From an uncultured Bacteroidales bacterium (GTDB lineage Bacteria > Bacteroidota > Bacteroidia > Bacteroidales > P3): DNA of 20,282 bases. Positions 7,915 through 15,878 of the stretch are shown here, one piece after another. How positions within the stretch are numbered: position 1 is the stretch's first letter; every line of letters begins with the position of its first letter. The stretch is taken from positions 1-20,282 of the forward strand of contig CALDHX010000059.1 of NCBI GenBank assembly GCA_937901525.1. The letters are read 5' to 3'. The notes beneath the pieces were generated by a model, which did no database searches, was not told where the DNA came from, and saw nothing but the letters and a program-made list of their open reading frames with translations. A program made the position numbers and the translations under genes.

Positions 7915-8997
7915 TTAATTTCTTATATCTATTACTTTTCTTATGCCACTTCCTAATGCAAAGAAAGAAAGTACTAAAAGCATTATTGCTATTCCTGGTG
8001 CTATTGCCATATATGCTGCATCTAAGATTATGTATCCGTAATTTTCTTTTATAATACTTCCCCAAGATGGCATCGGTGGCTGCACTCCTAAGCCAAGAAA
8101 GCTTAATCCTGCTTCTTGTAAAATCGCACTTGCAAAGTTTGATGCCGATATAACAGTTATTGGTCCTATTATGTTTGGAAGAATTTGTTTTGTAATTATT
8201 CTTGTATTGCTAAATCCTAAGGCTTTTGAGGCTGTAACAAATTCTTTTTCTTTTATACTTTTTACTTGTCCTCTAACCATTCTTGCTATATCTACCCACA
8301 TTGTAAGACCTATTGCAATAAATACTTGCCAAAATCCTTTGCCTAAGGCAAATGTTATTGCAACTACTAAAAGTACTGTTGGAATTGACCATACTACATT
8401 GATTAACCACATAATTACATTGTCAATCCAACCTCCAAAGTATCCGGATATTGCTCCAAGTGTTATTCCTATAAATAAGGATATTAATAGAGATATTAAA
8501 CCTACTGCTATTGATACTCTTGTTCCAACAATTAATTGAGATAGTAAACAACGACCATATCTATCTGTGCCTAAATAGTAAGTGCGTTTTTCTATTTTAT
8601 AATCTGAATCAGGATTTATGCAAATTATTTCACCATTATTAGGACTATCGCCTGTGTATGTTTCAACAAAATGTTTGCCTTCTTGCTTCCAATCTTTGTA
8701 AATTGGTGTTGAAATATATTCTGAGGATTGGCCGTAAAAAAGTCTTTGAAAAAAATTATTTTTTCTTTGATTTAAATTTTTAAAACAAAGAAATTTTACA
8801 CTAAAACCAGGTTTTTTTACGGCTATTTCTAAGTGTTGCTCATTTGCATAAGGAGTAGAGTCGGGGCTTATAAAGTATGCTCCGATAGAAAGAAATAAAA
8901 ATATTCCTATAACAACAATACTGATAAGACTTATTGGGTCTTTAAGTAATTTAATTATAGGTTTGTTATAAGAATCCAAGTTCGAGTTTTGCTTCAT
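7915..8997 (-). CDS. DppC/OppC-type ABC transporter permease, single subunit
   Basis: This 360-residue inner-membrane protein resembles the C-type permease of peptide/nickel ABC importers. A first helix lies at about 22-43. The conserved re-entry YLGTDRYGRCLLSQLIVGTRVS (141-162) precedes five further helices, and the cytoplasmic EAA loop is ASKALGFSNTRIITKQILPN (256-275), followed by AGLSFLGLGVQPPMPSWG. The periplasmic stretch between helix 1 and the GTDRYGR motif is about 95 residues, longer than I expect for OppC. No DppB partner, ATPase or binding protein lies in the window, so those must be elsewhere. The ATG at 8997 overlaps the DUF59 stop by 32 bp; no later Met precedes helix 1, so this start is the best available. 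Substrate unknown. Confidence 0.88.
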   Translation of the reverse strand: MKQNSNLDSYNKPIIKLLKDPISLISIVVIGIFLFLSIGAYFISPDSTPYANEQHLEIAVKKPGFSVKFLCFKNLNQRKNNFFQRLFYGQSSEYISTPIYKDWKQEGKHFVETYTGDSPNNGEIICINPDSDYKIEKRTYYLGTDRYGRCLLSQLIVGTRVSIAVGLISLLISLFIGITLGAISGYFGGWIDNVIMWLINVVWSIPTVLLVVAITFALGKGFWQVFIAIGLTMWVDIARMVRGQVKSIKEKEFVTASKALGFSNTRIITKQILPNIIGPITVISASNFASAILQEAGLSFLGLGVQPPMPSWGSIIKENYGYIILDAAYMAIAPGIAIMLLVLSFFALGSGIRKVIDIRN

Positions 8998-9277
8998 CGC
9001 TTAATTTATCCATTGACCAAGCAGGTTCAAAGGTTATTTGTACTTGAACGTTATTTACTCCTTCGGTTTGTTTTATTGCTTCTTCGACTTCTAATGGTAA
9101 ACTTTCTGCAACAGGACAATTTGGTGCAGTTAAAGTCATTACTATTAAAACATCTTTATCTTCATTAATGTCTATTTCGTATATTAATCCGAGTTCATAT
9201 ATGTTTAAAGGGATTTCTGGGTCGTGAATGGTTTTTAAACGCTGAATTATTCTATCTTTTAAAATGGCTTTTTCCAT
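8966..9277 (-). CDS. DUF59/MIP18 family Fe-S assembly protein (SUF-associated)
   Basis: This 103-residue cytoplasmic protein belongs to the MIP18/DUF59 family, which includes SUF-associated proteins, SufT and PaaD. Diagnostic features are HDPEIPLNIYELGLIYEI (18-35), MTLTAPNCPVAE with conserved Cys54 (47-58), and the C-terminal FEPAWSMDKLSDEAKLELGFL (83-103). The family helps assemble or deliver iron-sulfur clusters. It lies 10 bp downstream of sufE, supporting a joint role in Fe-S maturation. Its 3' end overlaps the start of the ABC permease gene by 32 bp. It is shorter than the SufT subgroup and fits the compact SUF-associated form; I therefore give no symbol. Confidence 0.88.
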   Translation of the reverse strand: MEKAILKDRIIQRLKTIHDPEIPLNIYELGLIYEIDINEDKDVLIVMTLTAPNCPVAESLPLEVEEAIKQTEGVNNVQVQITFEPAWSMDKLSDEAKLELGFL

Positions 9278-9287
9278 ATTGTTGCTT

Positions 9288-9716
9288 TTATTGATTTTGT
9301 TTTACACTAAATGCTAATGCGTAAAGCTTTATTTGCTTTATCATGCTTAATAATCCATTTGAACGGGTAGGAGAAAGGTGAGATTTTAGTCCTATTTCAT
9401 CTACGAATTTTAAATCTGCGGCGTATACATCTTCTGGTTTTTGATTATTAAAGACTCTTAGTAATAGAGTTATGATGCCTTTTGTAATGACAGCATCGCT
9501 ATCAGCACTTATTTCCATGAGTCCTTTGTCGTTTAGTTTTGCACTTACCCAAACTCTCGATTGACAACCTTTAATAAGATTGCTTTCTACTTTGTCTTTT
9601 TCATCAATCATCGGACAAGAGTTACCTATTTCTATTATGTAACTATACTTATCCATCCAATCTTCAAAATTTGAAAATTCTTCTATTATTTCTTGCTCTA
9701 TTTCTTGTATGCTCAT
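9288..9716 (-). CDS. sufE: SufE family cysteine desulfurase accessory protein
   Basis: The 142-residue protein matches SufE along its length. The active Cys51 lies in IKGCQSRVW (48-56), at the same number as the sulfur-accepting cysteine of E. coli SufE. Family blocks SADSDAVITKGIITLLLRVF and the C-terminal LSPTRSNGLLSMIKQIKLYA are present. SufE takes persulfide sulfur from the desulfurase SufS and passes it to the SufBCD scaffold. None of sufS, sufB, sufC or sufD is here, so this is a detached SUF component. It starts 4 bp after the GH3-family gene stop and is followed 10 bp later by the DUF59 gene. Confidence 0.95.
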   Translation of the reverse strand: MSIQEIEQEIIEEFSNFEDWMDKYSYIIEIGNSCPMIDEKDKVESNLIKGCQSRVWVSAKLNDKGLMEISADSDAVITKGIITLLLRVFNNQKPEDVYAADLKFVDEIGLKSHLSPTRSNGLLSMIKQIKLYALAFSVKQNQ

Positions 9717-9720
9717 TGTG

Positions 9721-11220
9721 TTATTGTATTTGTTTTAATATTTCGTCTATAAATTCTCTGTCATTAGATAATCGAGGTACTTTGTGTTGTCCTCCTAATT
9801 TTCCTTTTGATTTTAGCCAATTGTAGAATGTTCCTTGTGGTACTTTTATTATTTGAGGTTTTTTCAAAACAAAATCTTTGTATCGTTTTGCTTCATAGTC
9901 TGAGTTTACTTCTTGAAGTGTTTTGTCAAATACGTTTTCAAATAAGGTAAAGTCATTAGGCTCGTTTTCAAATTCTATCACCCATTGATGTAATGTGATA
10001 TTATCATCTTTTATAAATAAAGGAGCAGCAGTGTATTCGTTTATGCTTGCATTTGTTGATAGGCATGCCTTGTTGAATGCAGAAATAGCATTGTCTATAA
10101 TAATTTCTTCTCCACAAGCATTTATGAAGTTTTTAGTTCTTCCGGTTATTTTAAAACGATATGGGTATTTTTCGGTAAATGAAATCGTATCACCTATAAC
10201 ATATCTCCATAATCCTGCATTAGTACTAATAACCATAGCGTAATTCTTTCCTATTTCTACATCTGCAAGATTAACCATTTTTGGATTTGGTGAATTTATT
10301 TGATCTATCGGTAAAAATTCGTAATATATACCATAATCTAATAAGAGAAGCATTGAATCTTTATTTGGGTCATCTTGTAAACCAAAGAATCCTTCCGAAG
10401 CATTGTATGTTTCCATATATCTTGTCTTTTTTGGAAGGATAGATTCAAATTGACTTTTATAAGGAGAAAAACTAACACCACCATGGAAATAAACTTCAAG
10501 GTTTGGCCATAGTTCTTCAATTGTTTTATTAGACTTTTCAATTGTTTTTTTCAAAAGTACCATCATCCAAGAAGGAACACCGGATAAACTTACGACGTTA
10601 GATTCTATTACGCTTTCTACCATTTTTGTAAGTTTCTCTTCCCATTCAGGCATAAGTGCAATTTCTTTCTTAGGTACTCGATACATTTCTGCCCAAAAAG
10701 GTAGATTATCTATAATGATAGCAGATACATCGCCACAGAATATTTCGTTATTTAATTCATTTTCGTGTTTTGAGCCACCTAATGCGAGGTTCATACCACC
10801 AAATATATTATTGTCAGGATAGTTTCTACAATAAATTGCGAGCATATCCTTTCCTGCTTTGTAGTGATTTTCATTTAAACATTCCTCACTTACAGGAATA
10901 AACTTTGATTTTGAAGATGTGGTGCCAGAGGATTTAGAGAATCTTCTGATTTCTGTTGGCCACAAAACATTAAATTCACCAGCTCTCACTCTTTCAAAAA
11001 AACTTTTCAAATCTTCATAGCTATTTATAGGTACTTTTTTATCAAAATCAGACCAAGTTTTAATGTTTTTATAATCGTAATATTTACCCCAAATAGTTTC
11101 TTTTGCTGATTTTACAATATCTTTTAGAATTTTTTCTTGAACTTCAATAGGATGCAACATGTAATTCTCAATTTGAGGTAAACGTTTTTGCATTATTTTG
11201 TTCATTAAATCGTTTATCAT
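9721..11220 (-). CDS. GH3 auxin-responsive promoter family protein (acyl-adenylate-type ligase)
   Basis: This 499-residue protein is a bacterial GH3 family member. GH3 enzymes belong to the adenylate-forming superfamily; plant members join amino acids to hormone acids, but the substrate of the Bacteroidota members is not established. The ATP-binding motif FSKSSGTTSSKSKFIPVS lies at 94-111. A mid-protein METYNASEGFFGLQDD block and the TGRTKNFINACGEE motif lead into a small C-terminal domain ending LGGQHKVPRLSNDREFIDEIL, typical of the family. Start and stop fit tightly between the LptF/G-type permease gene (11 bp upstream) and sufE (4 bp downstream). An amide- or ester-forming ligase is the family expectation; nothing here identifies the acid. 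Confidence 0.88.
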   Translation of the reverse strand: MINDLMNKIMQKRLPQIENYMLHPIEVQEKILKDIVKSAKETIWGKYYDYKNIKTWSDFDKKVPINSYEDLKSFFERVRAGEFNVLWPTEIRRFSKSSGTTSSKSKFIPVSEECLNENHYKAGKDMLAIYCRNYPDNNIFGGMNLALGGSKHENELNNEIFCGDVSAIIIDNLPFWAEMYRVPKKEIALMPEWEEKLTKMVESVIESNVVSLSGVPSWMMVLLKKTIEKSNKTIEELWPNLEVYFHGGVSFSPYKSQFESILPKKTRYMETYNASEGFFGLQDDPNKDSMLLLLDYGIYYEFLPIDQINSPNPKMVNLADVEIGKNYAMVISTNAGLWRYVIGDTISFTEKYPYRFKITGRTKNFINACGEEIIIDNAISAFNKACLSTNASINEYTAAPLFIKDDNITLHQWVIEFENEPNDFTLFENVFDKTLQEVNSDYEAKRYKDFVLKKPQIIKVPQGTFYNWLKSKGKLGGQHKVPRLSNDREFIDEILKQIQ

Positions 11221-11231
11221 ATTCTCTTGTC

Positions 11232-12338
11232 TTATTTAGGTGTTCTTTTTACTAAAATAATTGCAACTAAGGCGTAAATGAATAAAGGAACCGCAACAGC
11301 TAAAACAGCAGGAAGTGAACTGTTGGTGGCAAATACATTAGTTAGTTTCATCATCATAATCAAACTAAAAGCTAAAATAATACCAATAGCAAGGTTTAAT
11401 CCAATTCCACCTCTTTTTTTATGAGAAGATAACGCAACACCAATAATTGTTAGTATAATGTAAGCGAAAGGATTTAGCAATCTTTGAAATTTTTCAATTT
11501 TTAATTCGGTTACAACGCTATTGCCTTTTAGCTCTTCTCTTTTAATAGCTGAATTTAATTGTTTGTAATCTAACACTTCAACTTTTATTTGATTTAGATT
11601 AAATTCATTAGGCATTACGCCAATATTTATATGCTTTTCTTCTCCTTTTTCAATTCTTTCATTAATGCCATCAATATGCCTAATGTGATAGTTTGACATA
11701 ATCCAATCCATGGAAGAAGAATCAAATACGATATAATCTGCATAAGTTTTCTTAGTTATTTCTCCATTTGAAATAATTTCTTGGGTAAATTTATAAGCCT
11801 TATTTGTTTTATTACTGAAATGTTGAACATATATTTGCTCGTTTTGTTTTGGTTGTAAGTGAATATTGTAAAATTGATTACTATAAGGATTACGATAATA
11901 CACTTTTTCAAATTCTAAACGAGGAATATTAACTTTTGGGATTAAAACATTACTAAGCCAAAGATTAACCAAACCTACAAAAATAGCAGTTAAAACAAAG
12001 GGCCTTAGCATACGTTTAAAACTAATTCCACTACTTAAAACAGCTATTATTTCAGAATTAGAAGCCAATTTAGAACAAACAAAAACAACAGCAATAAAGA
12101 AGAAAAGATGACCAAATAAATTAGCGAAATGAGGAATGAAATTTAGATAATAATCAAAAATCAATCCTTTGATAGGAGCGTTGTTAGAAATAAAATCATC
12201 TAAACGTTCACTTAAATCAAAGATAATAGCAATCATAATAATTAAGAAAATTGCTAAAAAGAAAGTTAAAAGCAATTTCTTTATTATGTAGACATCTAAA
12301 ATAGAGAGAAATCCAAATTTCTTCTTTCTTAAATCCAT
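11232..12338 (-). CDS. LptF/LptG family lipopolysaccharide export permease (YjgP/YjgQ)
   Basis: This 368-residue inner-membrane protein has the LptF/LptG layout: an N-terminal block of three helices including ILDVYIIKKLLLTFFLAIFL and HLFFFIAVVFVCSKLASNSEIIAVLSSGISF, a periplasmic beta-jellyroll-like domain (about 130-270), and a C-terminal block of three helices with LLNPFAYIILTIIGVALSSHKKRGG. Such permeases, with LptB, extract lipopolysaccharide from the inner membrane. Many Bacteroidota have several paralogues, so I do not choose between F and G. Its ATG begins at the base directly after the tgt stop codon, with no gap, indicating translational coupling. Confidence 0.92.
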   Translation of the reverse strand: MDLRKKKFGFLSILDVYIIKKLLLTFFLAIFLIIMIAIIFDLSERLDDFISNNAPIKGLIFDYYLNFIPHFANLFGHLFFFIAVVFVCSKLASNSEIIAVLSSGISFKRMLRPFVLTAIFVGLVNLWLSNVLIPKVNIPRLEFEKVYYRNPYSNQFYNIHLQPKQNEQIYVQHFSNKTNKAYKFTQEIISNGEITKKTYADYIVFDSSSMDWIMSNYHIRHIDGINERIEKGEEKHINIGVMPNEFNLNQIKVEVLDYKQLNSAIKREELKGNSVVTELKIEKFQRLLNPFAYIILTIIGVALSSHKKRGGIGLNLAIGIILAFSLIMMMKLTNVFATNSSLPAVLAVAVPLFIYALVAIILVKRTPK

Positions 12339-13469
12339 TTATAAACGATTAGATAATTTTTTTACCATAACATTTTTCCACGCAAGGAAATCACCTGCAA
12401 TAATATGTTCTCTTGCTTGACGCATTAGTTCAAGATAGAAAGCTAGATTATGAATACTTGCAATTTGAAGAGCTAATAATTCTTGGGAAACAAATAAATG
12501 TCTTAAATAAGCTTTGGTGTAAAGTTTATCAACAAAAGAAGTACCATTCTCATCTAAGAGAGAAAAATCGTCAGCCCATTTTTTGTTTTTCATATTCATA
12601 ATGCCCTCCATTGTAAAAAGCATAGCATTTCTTCCGTTACGAGTTGGCATTACGCAGTCAAACATATCAACTCCTAATGCGATAGATTCTAACAAATTTA
12701 CAGGAGTGCCAACACCCATAAGGTAACGAGGCTTATCTTTTGGAAGCAAAGAACAACATAAATCAGTAAGTTCATACATTACTTCCGCAGGTTCTCCAAC
12801 AGCAAGACCTCCAATAGCATTGCCATCACAATTAAACGAAGCAACATATTCGCAAGATTGTTTTCTTAAATCCTTATACACACTACCTTGTACAATAGGA
12901 AATAAAGACTGATTATAATCATATACATTTTCCGTTTCATTAAATCTATCAACACAACGTTTTAACCAACGATGAGTAAGACCTAATGATTTTTTTGCAT
13001 AATCATAATCACAAGGATAAGGAGTACATTCATCAAAAGCCATAATTATATCGGCACCAATCACTCTTTCAATATCCATTACACCCTCAGGAGTAAATAT
13101 GTGCTTTGAACCATCAATATGTGAGCGGAAAATACAACCTTCTTCTGTAATTTTTCGTCTATCTCCCAATGAATATACTTGAAAGCCACCGCTATCTGTA
13201 AGCATAGGCTTATTCCAAGAATTGAATTTTTGAATTCCACCTGCTTGTTTAATAATATCAAGCCCAGGTCTTAGATAAAGATGATAAGTATTCCCTAAAA
13301 TAATTTGAGCATTTATGTCATTAGTCAAAATATCGCTACCTACCCCTTTTACACTGCCGAGAGTACCCACAGGCATAAAAATAGGTGTTTTTATTTCCCC
13401 GTGATCAGTTTTTATAACCCCCGCTCTTGCATTACAATCTTTTGAAATATAGTCTAATGTAAATTCCAT
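12339..13469 (-). CDS. tgt: tRNA-guanine transglycosylase (queuine tRNA-ribosyltransferase)
   Basis: This 376-residue Tgt swaps guanine-34 for preQ1 in tRNAs with GUN anticodons. Clear family blocks are FMPVGTLGSVKGV (31-43), LGNTYHLYLRPG (58-69), MLTDSGGFQVYSLG (89-102, catalytic D92), IVQGSVYKDLRKQS (192-205), IGGLAVGE (219-226), and FDCVMPTRNGRNA (270-282, nucleophile D271). The zinc site CxCxxC, expected at 309, 311 and 314 by spacing from D271, reads Gly309, Ser311 and Asp314; only the fourth ligand position, His340 in SIHNLAF, remains. The rest of that region (YTKAYLRHLF) aligns well, so this is substitution and not a frameshift. I recall similar substitutions in other Bacteroidota Tgt proteins, unchecked. 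It leads the ten-gene minus-strand run, with a -7 box at 13509-13516. Confidence 0.96.
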   Translation of the reverse strand: MEFTLDYISKDCNARAGVIKTDHGEIKTPIFMPVGTLGSVKGVGSDILTNDINAQIILGNTYHLYLRPGLDIIKQAGGIQKFNSWNKPMLTDSGGFQVYSLGDRRKITEEGCIFRSHIDGSKHIFTPEGVMDIERVIGADIIMAFDECTPYPCDYDYAKKSLGLTHRWLKRCVDRFNETENVYDYNQSLFPIVQGSVYKDLRKQSCEYVASFNCDGNAIGGLAVGEPAEVMYELTDLCCSLLPKDKPRYLMGVGTPVNLLESIALGVDMFDCVMPTRNGRNAMLFTMEGIMNMKNKKWADDFSLLDENGTSFVDKLYTKAYLRHLFVSQELLALQIASIHNLAFYLELMRQAREHIIAGDFLAWKNVMVKKLSNRL

Positions 13470-13508
13470 TTTTAAGTTATCAACAAAAAACGTTAAAAAA
13501 ATAATTTA

Positions 13509-13516
13509 CAAAAATA
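13509..13516 (-). promoter_or_regulatory. -7 promoter box for the tgt-led operon
   Basis: Read on the minus strand, TATTTTTG fits TAnnTTTG and lies 39 bp before the tgt start codon in the divergent 98-bp gap. No clear -33 element is visible. Confidence 0.5.
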
Positions 13517-13538
13517 ACTCTAAAACTCGAATAAAGAA

Positions 13539-13546
13539 TAATTTTG
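13539..13546 (+). promoter_or_regulatory. -7 promoter box for the GT2-sigma-GNAT operon
   Basis: TAATTTTG fits TAnnTTTG and lies 21 bp before the ATG of the glycosyltransferase gene. No standard -33 element is seen at the expected spacing. Confidence 0.5.
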
Positions 13547-13567
13547 TAAAAAAATAATTAGAAAAAT

Positions 13568-14710
13568 ATGAATTTTGAATTTCCATTAACCATACCAAAT
13601 TTGGTAGTTTTAGGTTGTACAAGCCTTTTTTTATTACTACAAATACTATATTATTTAATAGTTTATGGTAAGATTGCATTTAAAAAACAATTCAAAACCA
13701 AAATACTTGAAAACGAAGAACTGCCGCCCGTCTCAGTAATTGTAGCAGTAAAGAATGATGAATATAACATAAAGAATAAGTTATTAGAAATCTTAGAACA
13801 AGATTACCCTAAATATGAAGTAATAGTAGTAAACGATGCCTCAACAGACGATACTCAATACGTACTAAAAGGACTTTCAGTTTTATATCCACATCTTAAA
13901 GTCGTAAACATAGTAGAAAACGTAAACAAATTTCAAGGAAAGAAATTTCCAATTTCAATAGGAATCAAATCAGCAAAATACGAACACTTAGTCTTAACAA
14001 AAGCAAATTGCAAACCAAATTCTTTTGATTGGCTAAAACACATAGCCTCAAATTTTACAGCAAACAAAGAAATAGTCTTGGGATATGCCTCTGTTGCAAA
14101 TAAAAAAGGATTATTAAACAAACTAATGCAATACGATCATTCAATAAGAGCGATGAATTATTTATCATTAGCCTTGTTGAAAAAACCATACATGGGAGAA
14201 GGTTACAATTTAGCATACAAAAAAAGCCTATTTTATAAAGTAGGAGGATTTATAAAGCACTATAATCTTTCAGCAGGCGATGATGATATGTTTATCAATC
14301 AAGTAGCAAATGATAAAAACACTTCCGTTGTTTTAAGTCCTTTATCGCAAATGTCATTTGACACATATAGAACATATAAAGATTGGATTAAATCCAAAAA
14401 GAGCAACATAATTTCAAGAAAACATTTCAAACTAAGCCATAGACTTTTATTAACAATATTACCAAGTAGCACAATTCTATTTTATTTAAGTATAGCAGCA
14501 ATATTTTTAATCGCATTACCATGGCAATATGCCGTTATAGCAATCCTTTTAAAGTATATTCTGCAAATTTTTGTCTATTATAAAGCATTTAAGAAGCTTG
14601 AAATAAAAAAAATAGCTATATTTGCACCAATTTTAGAAATATATCAAATCATTCTTAACCTAATATTAGAGTTAAGAATCATAATGACAAAAAAAACTAA
14701 ATGGAGATAG
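13568..14710 (+). CDS. Membrane-anchored family 2 glycosyltransferase with atypical DxD site
   Basis: This 380-residue GT2 protein has one N-terminal helix (about 10-33), a cytoplasmic GT-A domain and C-terminal helices (about 292-340 and 350-372). The nucleotide-binding start is PPVSVIVAVKNDEYNI (53-68) with VIVVNDASTDDT (85-96). Where related enzymes carry the metal-binding D-A-D before Cys (TDADCKP), this one reads LTKANCKP: Lys145-Ala146-Asn147. The acceptor-side GEGYNLAYKK (210-219) and an acidic SAGDDDMF (235-242) are intact, and TYRTYKDWIKSKKSN occupies the place of the usual R/QxxRW region. Sugar donor and acceptor are unknown. The last 10 bp overlap the sigma-factor gene, so both are co-translated. 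Confidence 0.9.
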   Translation: MNFEFPLTIPNLVVLGCTSLFLLLQILYYLIVYGKIAFKKQFKTKILENEELPPVSVIVAVKNDEYNIKNKLLEILEQDYPKYEVIVVNDASTDDTQYVLKGLSVLYPHLKVVNIVENVNKFQGKKFPISIGIKSAKYEHLVLTKANCKPNSFDWLKHIASNFTANKEIVLGYASVANKKGLLNKLMQYDHSIRAMNYLSLALLKKPYMGEGYNLAYKKSLFYKVGGFIKHYNLSAGDDDMFINQVANDKNTSVVLSPLSQMSFDTYRTYKDWIKSKKSNIISRKHFKLSHRLLLTILPSSTILFYLSIAAIFLIALPWQYAVIAILLKYILQIFVYYKAFKKLEIKKIAIFAPILEIYQIILNLILELRIIMTKKTKWR

Positions 14711-15306
14711 CAAGTAGTGCATCATTGAAAGCAAAAAGAGATTACGAATTAATCTGTAAAGCAAGAGAGAACGGAGATCAAAAAGCTTATACAGAATTGA
14801 TGGAATTGTATAGAGAACAAATCTATTATATGCTTTTAAAGATGACAAAAAGTACTACCGATGCAGATGATTTGACAATAGAAGCCTTTGGTAAAGCTTT
14901 TAAATCCATAGACAAATACACGCCAGAATTTGCTTTTAGTACCTGGCTTTTTCGCATAGCAACAAACAATTGCGTTGATTATATCAGAAAAAAAAAGGCA
15001 CAAACAGTATCCATAGAAACATACTTTGTAAACGATAACCAAGATGTAGTAGAATTTAACATAACATCACCAACCCCAAACCCAGAAGAAAAAATAATAG
15101 AACAACAAAAGCACCAAATTCTACGCAACATAATAAAAGAATTAAAGCCACATTATAAAATTCTTGTTGAAAAACGCTACTTTGAAGAAAAGTCTTACGA
15201 AGAAATAGCAACAGAATTAAATATGCCGATAGGGACAGTAAAAGCAAAACTATTTAGAGCAAAAGAATTTCTCTACAATCTGTTAAAAGACAACAAAGAT
15301 TTTTAA
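14701..15306 (+). CDS. ECF-type RNA polymerase sigma-70 family factor
   Basis: This 201-residue protein has the two-domain ECF layout. Sigma2 spans about 30-98, with TDADDLTIEAFGKAF (53-67) and FSTWLFRIATNNCVDYIRKK (79-98) for core binding and -10 recognition. Sigma4 spans about 138-195, with the helix-turn-helix SYEEIATELNMPIGTVKAKLFRAKEFL (165-191) for -35 recognition. It starts inside the end of the GT2 gene (10-bp overlap) and is followed after 2 bp by the GNAT gene. No anti-sigma gene with a membrane helix lies next to it, unlike many Bacteroidota ECF loci, so control by another route is likely. Its target promoters cannot be told from here. Confidence 0.92.
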   Translation: MEIASSASLKAKRDYELICKARENGDQKAYTELMELYREQIYYMLLKMTKSTTDADDLTIEAFGKAFKSIDKYTPEFAFSTWLFRIATNNCVDYIRKKKAQTVSIETYFVNDNQDVVEFNITSPTPNPEEKIIEQQKHQILRNIIKELKPHYKILVEKRYFEEKSYEEIATELNMPIGTVKAKLFRAKEFLYNLLKDNKDF

Positions 15307-15308
15307 AA

Positions 15309-15839
15309 ATGTTGCAAATAATCCCCTTGCAAAACCACAAAACGCACGTAGAATTTTCAAAAAACCTTTACGAAAATTCATTTCCCGAAGAAGAAAGACG
15401 AGAATTTTCTCAATTAATTGATATTTATAAAAATCACAAATTAGAATTAAATATAATCATACAGGAAAATCAATTAGTCGGAATACTAAATCAATGGAAA
15501 TTTGATGAGGTTTTATACATAGAACACTTAGCAATCCACCCAGAATATCGCAATAAAAAAATAGCAACTAAGCTATTAGAAGAATTGTCTAAAAAACATA
15601 AAACCATAGTCTTAGAAGTAGAATTGCCAACAGATGAAGTGTCAAGAAAACGCATAGCATTTTACCAAAGATCAGGCTTTTGCATAGAGCCATATAACTA
15701 CTATCAACCACCATATCGCAAAGGCGAAAAAGCAATACAAATGCACATAATGACAAAGACTAAAACCCCAATAAAAAAAGAAGAATATCAAACAATAATA
15801 GACACAATACGAAAAAAAGTCTATGAAAAATTTTGGTAG
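15309..15839 (+). CDS. GNAT family N-acetyltransferase
   Basis: This 176-residue protein has the GNAT fold pattern. The central strand and acetyl-CoA loop are LYIEHLAIHPEYRNKKIATKLLEEL (69-93), where R-N-K-K-I-A stands in for the usual R/QxxGxG/A. A later block RIAFYQRSGFCIEPYNYYQPPYRKGEKAIQMHIM (115-148) matches the C-terminal GNAT motif and the terminal strands. A basic tail of about 28 residues follows. It should acetylate a small amine or protein N-terminus; the substrate is unknown. It is third in the GT2-sigma-GNAT operon. The tRNA promoter -33 element lies in its last codons. Confidence 0.85.
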   Translation: MLQIIPLQNHKTHVEFSKNLYENSFPEEERREFSQLIDIYKNHKLELNIIIQENQLVGILNQWKFDEVLYIEHLAIHPEYRNKKIATKLLEELSKKHKTIVLEVELPTDEVSRKRIAFYQRSGFCIEPYNYYQPPYRKGEKAIQMHIMTKTKTPIKKEEYQTIIDTIRKKVYEKFW

Positions 15840-15862
15840 ATAAAAAAAAGGAAGTATCTTTG
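15832..15862 (+). promoter_or_regulatory. Full Bacteroidota promoter of tRNA-Arg
   Basis: TTTG (15832-15835), a 19-bp spacer, then TATCTTTG (15855-15862): an exact match to TTTG-N19-TAnnTTTG. It begins within the last codons of the GNAT gene and lies 16 bp before the mature tRNA. Confidence 0.85.
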
Positions 15863-15878
15863 CACACGCAAAACGCAA

